A stretch of 61,577 bases of DNA from CAYRIY01 sp964424335 (GTDB lineage: Bacteria; Bacillota; Limnochordia; DTU080; RSA5). Position 1 is the stretch's first letter. Every line of letters starts with the position of its first letter. Made by a program: the position numbers and the translations under genes. The DNA is taken from the NCBI GenBank assembly GCA_964424335.1, contig CAYRIY010000008.1:1-61577 (forward strand). Reading direction: 5' to 3'. Shown piece by piece: positions 8,840 through 17,328 of this stretch. Below the pieces are notes generated by a model that saw only the letters and a list, made by a program, of their open reading frames with translations, was not told where the DNA came from and searched no databases.

Positions 8840-9763
8840 TCAATTCATCCTTCTCTTCTCATGTTCGGCCGCGAGCGTCATCAATTGCTTCATTCGATAG
8901 CTCACACCCGACTTGCTCACGCGAGGGGTCACGATTTCACCTAGTTCTTTCAAAGACGCGTAAGGGTGCGCGAGCCTCGCCTCCGCGAGAAGTCGAAGCG
9001 ATTGCGGAAGCTCCTCAAAGTCCTCGCTCCGAAGGAGCAATTCGATCGCTTCGATCTGCCTCATGCTCGCATTGATCGTCTTATCGACGTTCGCCGTTTC
9101 GCAATTGACCAAGCGGTTGACGCTGTTTCGCATCCCCTTTACGATCCTGACATTCTCATACTCCAATACCGCTTGGTGGGCTCCCATCAAACTAAGCAGG
9201 CGGACGATTCCGTCACTCTCTTTGATGTAGACGCTGTAGCCGTCTTTCCGCACCGTCACTTTGGCGACGACGTCGACCAGCGACATGCACGCGACGATGG
9301 AGTCGGTCGCCTCTTTTCGATCCAAATTCACTTCCAGGTGGTACGCCTTGGCCGGACTCGAGACGGAACCTCTCACGAGATAGGCGCCTCTAAGGTACGC
9401 CCTCCGACAGCACGTGGATTCGGGGACACCACTGCCGTTCAAATCGCCGACCGCCCGGCCGACGCGGCGCAAGACCTCGGCCCCATCGGCGCTCAGCCGC
9501 ACGTGGTAGCCTCGCTTGGGCGGCTTGTGGCGGCTCCTCGAGACACTCGAAGAGCCTGGGCCCGCGACTCGTCTCATCAGGAGGTACACGACCCTCGCGA
9601 CCGCCGGATGGCCGACCGAAACCTCGAGTTCGTCGCCTGGCGGCTCCCAGCCGCAACCGATGTTCTCCGCCCTGAAGATGCCGGCGAGCTGGGCGGCGGC
9701 GCAACACGCCTCTTCGGGCACGATGCGAGCCAATTCCACCCTTGTCTCAGATGAAAACGACAT
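8840..9763 (-). CDS. whiA: WhiA-type DNA-binding protein
   Basis: WhiA combines a LAGLIDADG-endonuclease-like N-terminal fold with a C-terminal helix-turn-helix and influences division or sporulation in Gram-positive bacteria. The 307-residue length is typical. The N-terminus has CCAAAQLAGIFRAEN, the middle CCRRAYLRGAYLVRGSVSSP, and the C-terminus the HTH segment SLKELGEIVTPRVSKSGVSYR. AGGGGGA precedes the ATG. It is the last gene of rapZ-yvcK-whiA. It is the neighbour of cggR but probably a separate transcript. Confidence 0.95.
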   Translation of the reverse strand: MSFSSETRVELARIVPEEACCAAAQLAGIFRAENIGCGWEPPGDELEVSVGHPAVARVVYLLMRRVAGPGSSSVSRSRHKPPKRGYHVRLSADGAEVLRRVGRAVGDLNGSGVPESTCCRRAYLRGAYLVRGSVSSPAKAYHLEVNLDRKEATDSIVACMSLVDVVAKVTVRKDGYSVYIKESDGIVRLLSLMGAHQAVLEYENVRIVKGMRNSVNRLVNCETANVDKTINASMRQIEAIELLLRSEDFEELPQSLRLLAEARLAHPYASLKELGEIVTPRVSKSGVSYRMKQLMTLAAEHEKRRMN

Positions 9764-9845
9764 CGTCTTGTTCCCCCTCTGGCGGTCCTTTAGCGCGGCT
9801 CTCGCTTGCCAAGTAAGGCAATCTGGCGGTCGCGCGCAAAAAAGG

Positions 9846-11147
9846 TCAGCGCGCGCCCGCGTGACTGCGACTTAGCACCTCGATCAACACCTGCGCGAGG
9901 CGCTCCGTGTTGTGCCGCACGTAATTTGAATCGTCGATGAGGTCTTCGACGATCGGTATGTATCCCGCGCTCTCGAGCTTTTCAGGTTCGGGATCGACGG
10001 GGAATGCGCCTTCGCTCTCGTACTTCGCGGCAGCGCCGTGCGAAATGCCGGCCCCGTTGAGGATCACGTACTTGATGACGCCCTCGCCGACGTGGTCCTC
10101 GATGGCGCGGACGTGGTCGTATCCGCCGTACCCGTCCGTCTCCCCGGGCTGAGTCATCACGTTGCAGACGTATATTTTGGTCGCGCTCGCCTTTTTGACC
10201 GCTTCTCCGATCCCACCCACGAGCAAGTTGGGAAGAATGCTCGTGTAAAGGCTCCCGGGTCCAAGGATAATCGCATCGGCGCGCCCGATCGCGTCCAGGG
10301 CTTCCTCCAATGGGGCGACGTCATGCGGCTCGAGGTAGACCCGCTTGATCCGCTTTCCAACCGCCGCAATCGCGCTCTCGCCGGTCACCGTTGAACCGTC
10401 GTCGAACTCGGCCCGCAAGACGACATGCTGAGACGTGCTTGGAAGCACCCGTCCTCGAATCGCCAACACCTTGCTCGACGCGCGGACCGCTTCCTCGAAA
10501 TCGCCCGTCACTTCGCTCATGGCTGCGATGAACAAATTGCCGAAACTGTGGCCTTTGAGCCCCTCGCCCAAGTGGAACCTGTGCTGGAACAATCGCTCCA
10601 TCAAGGGCTCCGTGTCCGCAAGCGCGACCAGTGTGTTGCGAATGTCCCCGGGCGGCGGAATGCCGAGCTCGTTTCTGAGGCGGCCGGAACTGCCCCCGTC
10701 ATCGGCCACGGTCACCACGGCCGTAATATTGGACGTATAGGCCTTAAGGCCGCGCAGGAGCGTCGACAACCCGGTGCCGCCGCCGATGACCACGATGTGC
10801 GGCCCTCGGCGGAGCTGGCGCTCGGCGAAGACGATGTCCGCGAGACGATCGGCGCTTTCTGGAAGAAAAATCAATATGAGGGAGCGAATCGTCTGTCTAA
10901 TGCCGATCGTAACGAGCCCGCCGCCAATGACGGCCAAGGCGATGCCGAGCGGCAGTGACACCCGTTGCGGAAAGGCGCCGAACCAGCGCGACAAAGGCCT
11001 AACGAGCAGCACTTGTAGGAGCGTAAACACCTCGACGCCGAGCGCCAGGCTGGCGCCGACGCTGAACACCACGATGCCGCAGCCCAGTAGAAAGAGCCAC
11101 CGCTTGACCCGCATCCCCGGATAGAGCCACTTGAGTGCCGATCGCAC
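9846..11147 (-). CDS. yvcK: YvcK-type gluconeogenesis/morphogenesis factor with N-terminal membrane segments
   Basis: YvcK binds UDP-sugars and is needed for growth on gluconeogenic carbon and for cell shape. The conserved core begins near residue 120 with VVIGGGTGLSTLLRGLK and continues with VVTVADDGGSSGRLR and PPPGDIRNTLVAL. Two hydrophobic stretches, around residues 15-50 and 65-85, precede it. This makes the protein about 433 residues, compared with about 317 in Bacillus subtilis. I chose the GTG at 11147, ten bases after AAGGAGG. A TTG at 11183 overlaps the rapZ stop but lacks a binding site. Confidence 0.92.
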   Translation of the reverse strand: MRSALKWLYPGMRVKRWLFLLGCGIVVFSVGASLALGVEVFTLLQVLLVRPLSRWFGAFPQRVSLPLGIALAVIGGGLVTIGIRQTIRSLILIFLPESADRLADIVFAERQLRRGPHIVVIGGGTGLSTLLRGLKAYTSNITAVVTVADDGGSSGRLRNELGIPPPGDIRNTLVALADTEPLMERLFQHRFHLGEGLKGHSFGNLFIAAMSEVTGDFEEAVRASSKVLAIRGRVLPSTSQHVVLRAEFDDGSTVTGESAIAAVGKRIKRVYLEPHDVAPLEEALDAIGRADAIILGPGSLYTSILPNLLVGGIGEAVKKASATKIYVCNVMTQPGETDGYGGYDHVRAIEDHVGEGVIKYVILNGAGISHGAAAKYESEGAFPVDPEPEKLESAGYIPIVEDLIDDSNYVRHNTERLAQVLIEVLSRSHAGAR

Positions 11148-11179
11148 GAAATGAGGGCCTCCTTGCCTGATCGGGGCGA

Positions 11180-12076
11180 TCAATTCGCCATATCGTATGC
11201 CGAGCGGTGATCCGAGACTTTTTCGATATCACGGTGCTGGACCCCCACCCGATACCCTTCCCCCTTGAGCATCTGCCCTAGCCGCTCGCCCATGGCGACC
11301 GATCGGTGTCGCCCCCCGGTGCATCCGATCGCTACCACGAGGTGCGCCTTGCCTTCCTGCTTGTACTGGGGCAGCAAGAAGAGCAGCATACTCCCCATCA
11401 TCTCAAAGAAGCGTTCAGATACCGGCCACTTGAACACGTAGTCGAACACGTCGTCGTCACGCCCCGAGAGCGGCTGGAGCGACTCGACGTAATGAGGATT
11501 TGGAAGAAATCGAACGTCGAACACGACGTCGGCGTCGATCGGCAAACCGTACTTGAACCCGAACGAGACGATCGAGACCATCAGTCCATCGCGTCCCGGG
11601 TCGCTGTAGTGCGTTGCGATTTCCCGCTGCAACTGCCGTGTGGAAATCGCCGAGGTGTCGATGATGCGGTGCGCGCGCCCCCGAATCCCTTCGAGCCGTC
11701 GCCTTTCGTCCGCGATTGCGTCCAAGATCGCGCCTTCGGGAGCGAGGGGGTGCCTGCGCCTCGTTTCTTTGAACCTCCGCACGAGCGTTGCATCGGACGC
11801 CTCCAAGAAGAGAATCTCGTATCCGAAGCCGATCCTTTCGAGTTCGCCGAGGGAGTCCTCGAGCGAATCGAAAAAGCGTCCTCCGCGAATGTCGGAGACC
11901 AACGCGATCTTGTTTACGGTTCCGTCCGAGTGAGCGCAAAGCTCGGCAAACTTTGGAATCAGCGCGGGCGGGAGGTTGTCGACACAAAAGAAACCGAGGT
12001 CCTCGAGGCACTTCATCGCCTCGGACTTGCCGGCGCCGGACAGGCCTGTGATGATGACGAACTTGATGTCGTTCAA
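11180..12076 (-). CDS. rapZ: RNase adapter protein RapZ (nucleotide-binding, YvcJ family)
   Basis: RapZ/YvcJ proteins are P-loop nucleotide-binding proteins. In E. coli RapZ controls glucosamine-6-phosphate synthase through small RNAs; in Bacillota the role is less clear. The 298-residue product has the Walker A GLSGAGKS near residue 10 and the C-terminal domain with CTGGRHRSVAMGERL. The TTG start has GGGGGG eight bases upstream. The stop overlaps the longest possible yvcK frame. With yvcK and whiA it forms the conserved cluster. Confidence 0.95.
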   Translation of the reverse strand: MNDIKFVIITGLSGAGKSEAMKCLEDLGFFCVDNLPPALIPKFAELCAHSDGTVNKIALVSDIRGGRFFDSLEDSLGELERIGFGYEILFLEASDATLVRRFKETRRRHPLAPEGAILDAIADERRRLEGIRGRAHRIIDTSAISTRQLQREIATHYSDPGRDGLMVSIVSFGFKYGLPIDADVVFDVRFLPNPHYVESLQPLSGRDDDVFDYVFKWPVSERFFEMMGSMLLFLLPQYKQEGKAHLVVAIGCTGGRHRSVAMGERLGQMLKGEGYRVGVQHRDIEKVSDHRSAYDMAN

Positions 12077-12131
12077 GGGAAGAGCCCCCCAACCTATGTG
12101 GCGAAACTGGCGATCTGTCCATCCTTCTCAA

Positions 12132-12896
12132 TTATACAGGAAATTGCCTGGCGTTCACGATCGCCTCGCTCGTCAGTCCCGCTCGATGGGCCAATGCGGC
12201 GGCTTTGGCCAAGTCCCCCACCCGCTCCTTCGAATGAGCGTCGCTTCCGAGCGCAAACTTCGCCCCTTCGCTCTGCGCGATTTGGATGTACTCGATCGAC
12301 GTATGGTCGTGACTCGCGCTGATTTCCATCGCGCATCCCGTCTCCGCACAAGCTCTTGCAAGCTCCCTCGTGTCGATCGACAGGCGGTATCCCGGATGCG
12401 TGACGATGTGCACTCGATTGCGTCGAACCGCGTTGACGACGGCGCGCGTGTTTAGGCGGCGCGCCTCTTCGGTCCACCGGCCGCTCCATCGGCCACCGGC
12501 ATTGAGGCCGATCAGCCGAGCTCCTTCGATGACGGGATCCCAGCGCACCAGCGGGTGGAGACCGACCAGGACGATGTCAAACCGATCCTGCCACGACGGA
12601 GGCACGTCTAGTTCGCCCGTGATCGATACGATGTTCGCTTCGACGCCAAGCAGGACATCTAGGTCAGGATACGCCTCGCGCACAGCGTCAACCTCTTTGC
12701 GAATTGTGTCAAACGTGTCGAGACTTGCCACGCCAACGCCAAAGAGGCTCGCCGGTCCATGATCCGAGATGGCGACGGCGCTCAATCCCTTCTCTGCCGC
12801 AGCACGCACGTTTTCCTTGACCGAGTCGACGCCGTGACTGTGGTGGGTATGAGTGTGATAGTCCGCAAACAGTTCGTACGTCTCACATCGCACCAT
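12132..12896 (-). CDS. PHP-domain phosphoesterase
   Basis: PHP domains are metal-dependent phosphoesterases (histidinol-phosphate phosphatase and related enzymes). Metal ligands are visible in ADYHTHTHHSHG at the N-terminus, AISDHGP, the middle Glu segment GVEANI, ASHDHTS, and the C-terminal GSDAHS. The 254-residue size fits a stand-alone enzyme of the YcdX/HisK-like group. The substrate cannot be told from sequence. AGGAG lies seven bases before the chosen ATG. It starts 12 bases after the GH15 stop and rapZ follows 55 bases later, so it may link the glucan enzyme and rapZ in one transcript. Confidence 0.85.
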   Translation of the reverse strand: MVRCETYELFADYHTHTHHSHGVDSVKENVRAAAEKGLSAVAISDHGPASLFGVGVASLDTFDTIRKEVDAVREAYPDLDVLLGVEANIVSITGELDVPPSWQDRFDIVLVGLHPLVRWDPVIEGARLIGLNAGGRWSGRWTEEARRLNTRAVVNAVRRNRVHIVTHPGYRLSIDTRELARACAETGCAMEISASHDHTSIEYIQIAQSEGAKFALGSDAHSKERVGDLAKAAALAHRAGLTSEAIVNARQFPV

Positions 12897-12908
12897 GTGC
12901 ACGCTCCT

Positions 12909-14900
12909 TTACTCCGACGCGACGTGCCAGGCTTGGGCGAGCCGCGCCCGGTTTTCGATGTCGTTTCGCGCCTCGAGGTACTTGAGCACGGTAAGGACGT
13001 ATGTGCTGTGCGACCAAGTGAGTGGAGCGACAGAGAGCGGTTTGCCGCTCGTGGGGTGCAACTGCTCGGGCAGCACACCCGACGAAAGAGCGCGATCCGC
13101 GACCCACTCGATGATCTCCCGCGCCCGCCCGAAGTCATGCTCGCGCCTTGCCTTCGAAATGTGGTATTCCGCAATCCACAGACTTGCGATGATCCACGGA
13201 TTGCCCGGCACGTCCACCCCGGACCCGAAGTACTCGTCGCCTTCGTAGCGCGCGTATCCGCCGACCGAAGTTCGCACGGCTAGGCCCGACTCGATCTGCT
13301 TCATGGTGCTTACGACCCTGGGATCATCCGGAGGCAACACTCGAAACGCGTGTACCCCATACAAGCTGCTCTCCAAGGTGGTGTCGTAACAAATCTCGCC
13401 TTTTACCCGGTAGATTCCCCGGGCAAATCGGCCGAGTTCCGGCATGTAAAGGTGTTCCAAGATGCCTTCACGCACCTCGCCGGCGCTTTTCCTAAACTTG
13501 CGGGCATGGCTCTCCTCACCGAAGATGCGGGCAAACCGCGCGGCCGCCCGGAGTCCGGCCCATACCGCCGACGCCGTAAAGGTATAGACGCCCCGCCGCT
13601 CCTCCCAAAGGTCATAGCTTTCCAAGGGCAACCCCGTCGCTTTGTCCCGGTAATTGCACATAAACTCGGCCGCCGGCTTGATAAAGCAGTCGTAAAGACT
13701 CTCGACGAATTCGAGGTCCCGGTCCATTTGAAAAAAGTGCCAAAGACTCCAGAGCACGAGCGCAGTCTCGTCTTCTTGAATGGGAAGCTGCGGACCGTCG
13801 CTCGAGAGCCACGGATGCCAGCTCGAACCGACGGAGCCGTCGGGATGATACTTGTGCCACAAGTACCCTCCTCGAGAGATGCCGCGGGCGCAAAACTTGA
13901 AAAACTCCCGGGTCAGCTCGGTGTATCCTGCCGCGTCCAAGGCGTAAGCGACGAGCGCTCCGTCTCTTGGCCACATGTAGCTGTAGTGATCCCTGTTGAA
14001 GTGCAGGATGTCGGAGTCGTTGGCGGCCGTGATCGCCCCGCCGCGATCGATCTGCGTGCGTACGATGAGAAGGCTTCGCCTGAAAAGATCGACCGCACGA
14101 GCGCTCAAGTCCAAGAAGTCCCGCTCCGCCTTGCCAAGCCACGAGCGCCAGTAAACCCGCGTCTGTTTGAGGAGTTCCTCCACACCCTCTTTACACACGA
14201 GTCGATGCAGCCGTCTGACATCGTCGAATCCGCTTCCAGCCGCAATCCAGTAATAGAGGACCGCATCCCCCAGCGGGCCGAGGTTGATCCTAAAGCTGAT
14301 CGTCGAGTCGACGGACCCTTGCGCGATCGGATTTCCCTCGAGCCAGCCGTCTTCCGCGTCGCGCCACGTTCCTTCGACGCCGCCGAAGCGCTTGGTCCCG
14401 TTGGCGTATTGAAACACGCCGTGTTCGCCCGTGCGTCCGCTCATCAGTAGGCATTTATCCCTCTTGTAGTGAAGGATGGCGTCCGTGCTCATGTCGTAGA
14501 GCGAGGTGTCTCCGATGTCGCTTTCATCGATGCAGAAATCGTGGTTGAAAAAGACGCGCACCTCTCGCTCGCTTGGCATGAGGTTATGCACGATCATCTT
14601 GCGCAGGAAAATGTCCTCCCTGTAGTGCACCGCGTCGCGCGCCTCGAGCTTCACCGCAATCTCCTGATGGGTCGCAGTCACATGAGAGACCAGCGTGTCC
14701 GGCTCGTACCGGATCGTCCTCTTCCACTTGGGGCCATGCACCCAGTCAAAGGCGCCGTCGACCCAAACGCCGATCGAATTTCTGTGTCCGAGTATGTGGT
14801 TTGATTGCCCAACCCTGGGGTAATACAAGTCCCTCATACTGAGGCGATCGTCAAAGTTGACGAGCATACGACCGTTTCCTAAAACCATATGTCGAGGCAA
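12909..14900 (-). CDS. GH15 family glucoamylase/glucodextranase-like glycosidase
   Basis: GH15 enzymes release glucose from alpha-glucan ends with an (alpha/alpha)6 barrel. The 663-residue protein begins like family members (PRHMVLGNGRMLVNFDD). It has the substrate-site block HYSYMWPRDGAL, a likely general acid Glu in DLWEERRGVYT and a likely general base Glu in SSGVLPEQLHP. No signal peptide is seen, so it is probably cytoplasmic. The TTG at 14900 has AAGGGGAG eight bases upstream, which decides against the longer frame to 14957. It reads away from the DUF4912-GH57 pair, across a region holding an inverted repeat. Confidence 0.92.
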   Translation of the reverse strand: MPRHMVLGNGRMLVNFDDRLSMRDLYYPRVGQSNHILGHRNSIGVWVDGAFDWVHGPKWKRTIRYEPDTLVSHVTATHQEIAVKLEARDAVHYREDIFLRKMIVHNLMPSEREVRVFFNHDFCIDESDIGDTSLYDMSTDAILHYKRDKCLLMSGRTGEHGVFQYANGTKRFGGVEGTWRDAEDGWLEGNPIAQGSVDSTISFRINLGPLGDAVLYYWIAAGSGFDDVRRLHRLVCKEGVEELLKQTRVYWRSWLGKAERDFLDLSARAVDLFRRSLLIVRTQIDRGGAITAANDSDILHFNRDHYSYMWPRDGALVAYALDAAGYTELTREFFKFCARGISRGGYLWHKYHPDGSVGSSWHPWLSSDGPQLPIQEDETALVLWSLWHFFQMDRDLEFVESLYDCFIKPAAEFMCNYRDKATGLPLESYDLWEERRGVYTFTASAVWAGLRAAARFARIFGEESHARKFRKSAGEVREGILEHLYMPELGRFARGIYRVKGEICYDTTLESSLYGVHAFRVLPPDDPRVVSTMKQIESGLAVRTSVGGYARYEGDEYFGSGVDVPGNPWIIASLWIAEYHISKARREHDFGRAREIIEWVADRALSSGVLPEQLHPTSGKPLSVAPLTWSHSTYVLTVLKYLEARNDIENRARLAQAWHVASE
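14857..14885 (+). promoter_or_regulatory. Candidate plus-strand promoter for the DUF4912-GH57 unit
   Basis: TTGACG and TAAAAC are separated by 17 bases, just inside the 5' end of the divergent GH15 gene. A transcript from here would carry the inverted-repeat structure at 14946-15070 as a leader. The match is moderate and unsupported by other data. Confidence 0.35.
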
Positions 14901-14945
14901 CGTCGCTTCTCCCCTTACCCTCTGGCATAAAAAGGTCTCGATCCC

Positions 14946-15070
14946 GGCGCTGCTCATTTACGTGATGCAGGCGTTCTGGAGGCTTTGTAGGCCAGGGGGG
15001 CCGAAAAAGCCGGACCACGAGCCAAGAAGGCTCGGCCGAATGTCCCTGCGACACGTAAATGAGCGGCGCC
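14946..15070 (+). ncRNA. Possible structured leader RNA (three-way junction), unknown class
   Basis: A long closing stem pairs 14946-14971 with 15045-15070. Its core is a perfect 13-bp inverted repeat, GCTCATTTACGTG / CACGTAAATGAGC. Inside are two hairpins. One is GGCTTT / AAAGCC with inner GGCC / GGCC (14981-15011). The other is GGAC / GTCC with inner GAGCC / GGCTC and loop AAGAA (15012-15045). Two closing pairs are T-G on the plus strand and would be A-C on the minus strand, so plus-strand RNA folds better. It precedes the DUF4912 gene. I do not recognise a known riboswitch class, and no U-rich terminator follows. Confidence 0.45.
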
Positions 15071-15135
15071 TGCTCCCGGAATAGGGTCTCCCAGCTAGGG
15101 AAAACCTACCCCACGTCACGTCAGGTTCGAAAGGT

Positions 15136-15681
15136 TTGATACGATTGCCAACCCAGCACCGTTCGCACGGCGTGCACAGCTTGACCGATCTACAAGATAC
15201 CGAGCGCTTCCTCTGGAAAGAGAGGAAAGTGGGCGCCTTCGAGCTGCCGATGAGGTACGGACGGAGCCACGTCACGCTCATCGCCCGCGATCCGGATTGG
15301 GTTTACGCCTATTGGGAGTGTGAGTCGAAAAGGGCGACGCTCGCCCTTTTTCGGCACGATCCCGAGACGAGGGAGTCTGCCCCTGTCTTTCAAACCGGTG
15401 TGGCGGGCGTCGGATCGTACTATATTCCGGTCCCAAGCGCCGGAGACGAGTATGCTGCACGGATCACGGACGAAGGCGGAAACGCGTTCGAAAGCCGTCC
15501 TGTTAAGACTCCGCCCGGCCGGTTATCGGATGTTCTCGACATCGGCTGGCTTTCGATCGACGAGGTCTTCATGTGGGAGCCGTTCGAGTTTGTCGACGCC
15601 TCTTCTCCTGGGATGCGCCTCCACGGCAAGAAGCGCCTGAAGCTCGATAACGGGAGCTCATACAGTAGCGTCCGCCGGTAA
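15136..15681 (+). CDS. DUF4912 domain protein
   Basis: The core LPMRYGRSHVTLIARDPDWVYAYWE, here described by its positions about residues 36-60, is the signature of DUF4912, a family of unknown function often found beside GH57 and glycogen-type genes. The protein is about 181 residues with no signal peptide or membrane segment. The start is uncertain. TTG at 15136 or 15145 follows a weak GAAAGG. Translation then passes to GH57 after 27 bases, so the two are probably one operon. A role in binding or handling alpha-glucan is inferred only from context. Confidence 0.8.
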   Translation: MIRLPTQHRSHGVHSLTDLQDTERFLWKERKVGAFELPMRYGRSHVTLIARDPDWVYAYWECESKRATLALFRHDPETRESAPVFQTGVAGVGSYYIPVPSAGDEYAARITDEGGNAFESRPVKTPPGRLSDVLDIGWLSIDEVFMWEPFEFVDASSPGMRLHGKKRLKLDNGSSYSSVRR

Positions 15682-15708
15682 GGATCCAAACGTAAAGGAT
15701 GGTTGTCG

Positions 15709-17328
15709 ATGGGTCGTCCTGAAGGCTCCAAAGGATATTTCGCCTTGGTTCTCCATGCGCATCTTCCCTTTGTCCGGCATCCGCACAATCACAATCACCT
15801 CGAGGAGCTTTGGCTCTTTGAAGCGATGACCGACACCTACTTGCCGTTGATCGAACTGATGGACGGATGGGCCCGGGATGGCGTCCCGTTTCGCATTGCC
15901 ATGTCCGTGACTCCGACGCTCGCCTCGATGCTGCGCGACCCACTGTTGAAAAAGCGGTACGTCCAGCACCTCGATCGATCGGTCGCGCTCAGTCACCGGG
16001 AGATGGCGCGGCACAAGGCGGATCCTCGGCTATACGGGCTTGCCCGGATGTACCGGGACCGCTTTGAAAAGGCCCGTCACATGTTTGTGGAGAGGCTTGG
16101 GACGGACATCCTCAGCGCGTTTAAGCGCCTCCAAGGGCACGGACTCGAATTGCTGGCGTCCGCCGCGACTCACGGGTACCTTCCGCTGCTCGAACCACAG
16201 CGCTCCGCAGTGCAGGCACAAATCCGAGGGGGCATCGACTGCTTTAGGCAGGTCTTTGAGACCGATCCAAAGGGATTTTGGCTGCCCGAGTGCGCGTTTT
16301 TTCCGGGCCATGACGAGGTCCTCGCCCAGGAAGGGATCCGCTATACGGTCGTCGAGACGCACGGCGTGCTTCATGGCATTCCAAGGCCCAGATACGGGCA
16401 TTACGCGCCCGTTTACTCCCCGGCCGGCCTCGCGTTCTTTCCGAGAGATCCCGAGACCTCAAAGCAGGTGTGGAGCGCCAACGAAGGGTATCCGGGCGAC
16501 TTCGACTACCGGGAGTTTTACCGGGACGTCGGACACGATCTCCCCTGGGAAGAGGTGGCGCCGTTTCTCCCCTGGGGCGTGAGGGCGGACACAGGATTGA
16601 AGTACTTTCGCATCACCGGCCACACAAATGAGAAGGATCTCTACGACCCCGACCGCGCTAAGGCCAAGGTGAAGCGCCACGCCGATGATTTCGTGGGAAA
16701 CCTCGGGAGACAGATCGCACACGCTGCGGCCCACATGGACCGCAAGCCGATCGTCGTCGCTCCATACGATGCGGAGCTCTTTGGCCATTGGTGGTTTGAA
16801 GGCCCTGCGTTCCTCGACGAAGTGGTGCGTCAAGCTCGATGGAACGACGACCTCGAGCTTGTCTCGCCTCTCGAGTACCTCGAGCGGCATCCCGCCAATC
16901 AAGTCGTCCAGGTCTCGGAGTCAAGCTGGGGATACAAGGGGTACCACGAAGTGTGGCTCGACGAATCAAACGACTGGATCTACCGTCACCTGCACGAGTG
17001 CGCCCGTCGGATGGAGGACCTCGTCGACCGCCATCAGAGCTCGGATGGCCTCGTAAAGCGAGCGCTCGATCAGGCGGCCAAGGAGCTGATGCTCGCGCAA
17101 AGTTCGGACTGGGCCTTTATCCTCAAGTCCGGGACCACGGTCCAATACGCCGAGCGGCGGATTCGGGAGCACCTCTCGAATTTCTTGAAAATCGAGTCAC
17201 AAGTTGAGAGCGGCTCGATCGATGCGCATTGGCTCGCATCGATCGAAGAGACGGGCGCCCCCTTGAAGCACATCCACTCGGAACTTTACGTTACCGCCTT
17301 CCATCAGCTCGCGGGCGCTCGGCCTTGA
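15709..17328 (+). CDS. GH57 family glycosidase, probable 1,4-alpha-glucan branching enzyme (DUF1957 type)
   Basis: The 539-residue protein has the GH57 N-terminal LHAHLPFVRHP, the nucleophile region GFWLPECAF near residue 190, and the acid/base Asp region APYDAELFGHWW near residue 350. A C-terminal helical part (DUF1957) follows, the layout of GH57 branching enzymes. I chose the ATG at 15709 with AGGA nine bases upstream; an in-frame TTG six bases earlier lies closer to that site. It follows DUF4912. Its last 38 bases overlap the end of the convergent sugar nucleotidyltransferase gene. Confidence 0.9.
   Translation: MGRPEGSKGYFALVLHAHLPFVRHPHNHNHLEELWLFEAMTDTYLPLIELMDGWARDGVPFRIAMSVTPTLASMLRDPLLKKRYVQHLDRSVALSHREMARHKADPRLYGLARMYRDRFEKARHMFVERLGTDILSAFKRLQGHGLELLASAATHGYLPLLEPQRSAVQAQIRGGIDCFRQVFETDPKGFWLPECAFFPGHDEVLAQEGIRYTVVETHGVLHGIPRPRYGHYAPVYSPAGLAFFPRDPETSKQVWSANEGYPGDFDYREFYRDVGHDLPWEEVAPFLPWGVRADTGLKYFRITGHTNEKDLYDPDRAKAKVKRHADDFVGNLGRQIAHAAAHMDRKPIVVAPYDAELFGHWWFEGPAFLDEVVRQARWNDDLELVSPLEYLERHPANQVVQVSESSWGYKGYHEVWLDESNDWIYRHLHECARRMEDLVDRHQSSDGLVKRALDQAAKELMLAQSSDWAFILKSGTTVQYAERRIREHLSNFLKIESQVESGSIDAHWLASIEETGAPLKHIHSELYVTAFHQLAGARP

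Noticed and set aside
9778..9831. Direct repeat TCTGGCGGTC at 9778 and 9822 between whiA and yvcK
   Set aside because: Only ten bases, no symmetry and no promoter link; can occur by chance in GC-rich DNA.
14901..14957. N-terminal extension of the GH15 gene
   Set aside because: The TTG at 14900 has a good ribosome binding site and gives the family's usual start; the extension is not conserved.
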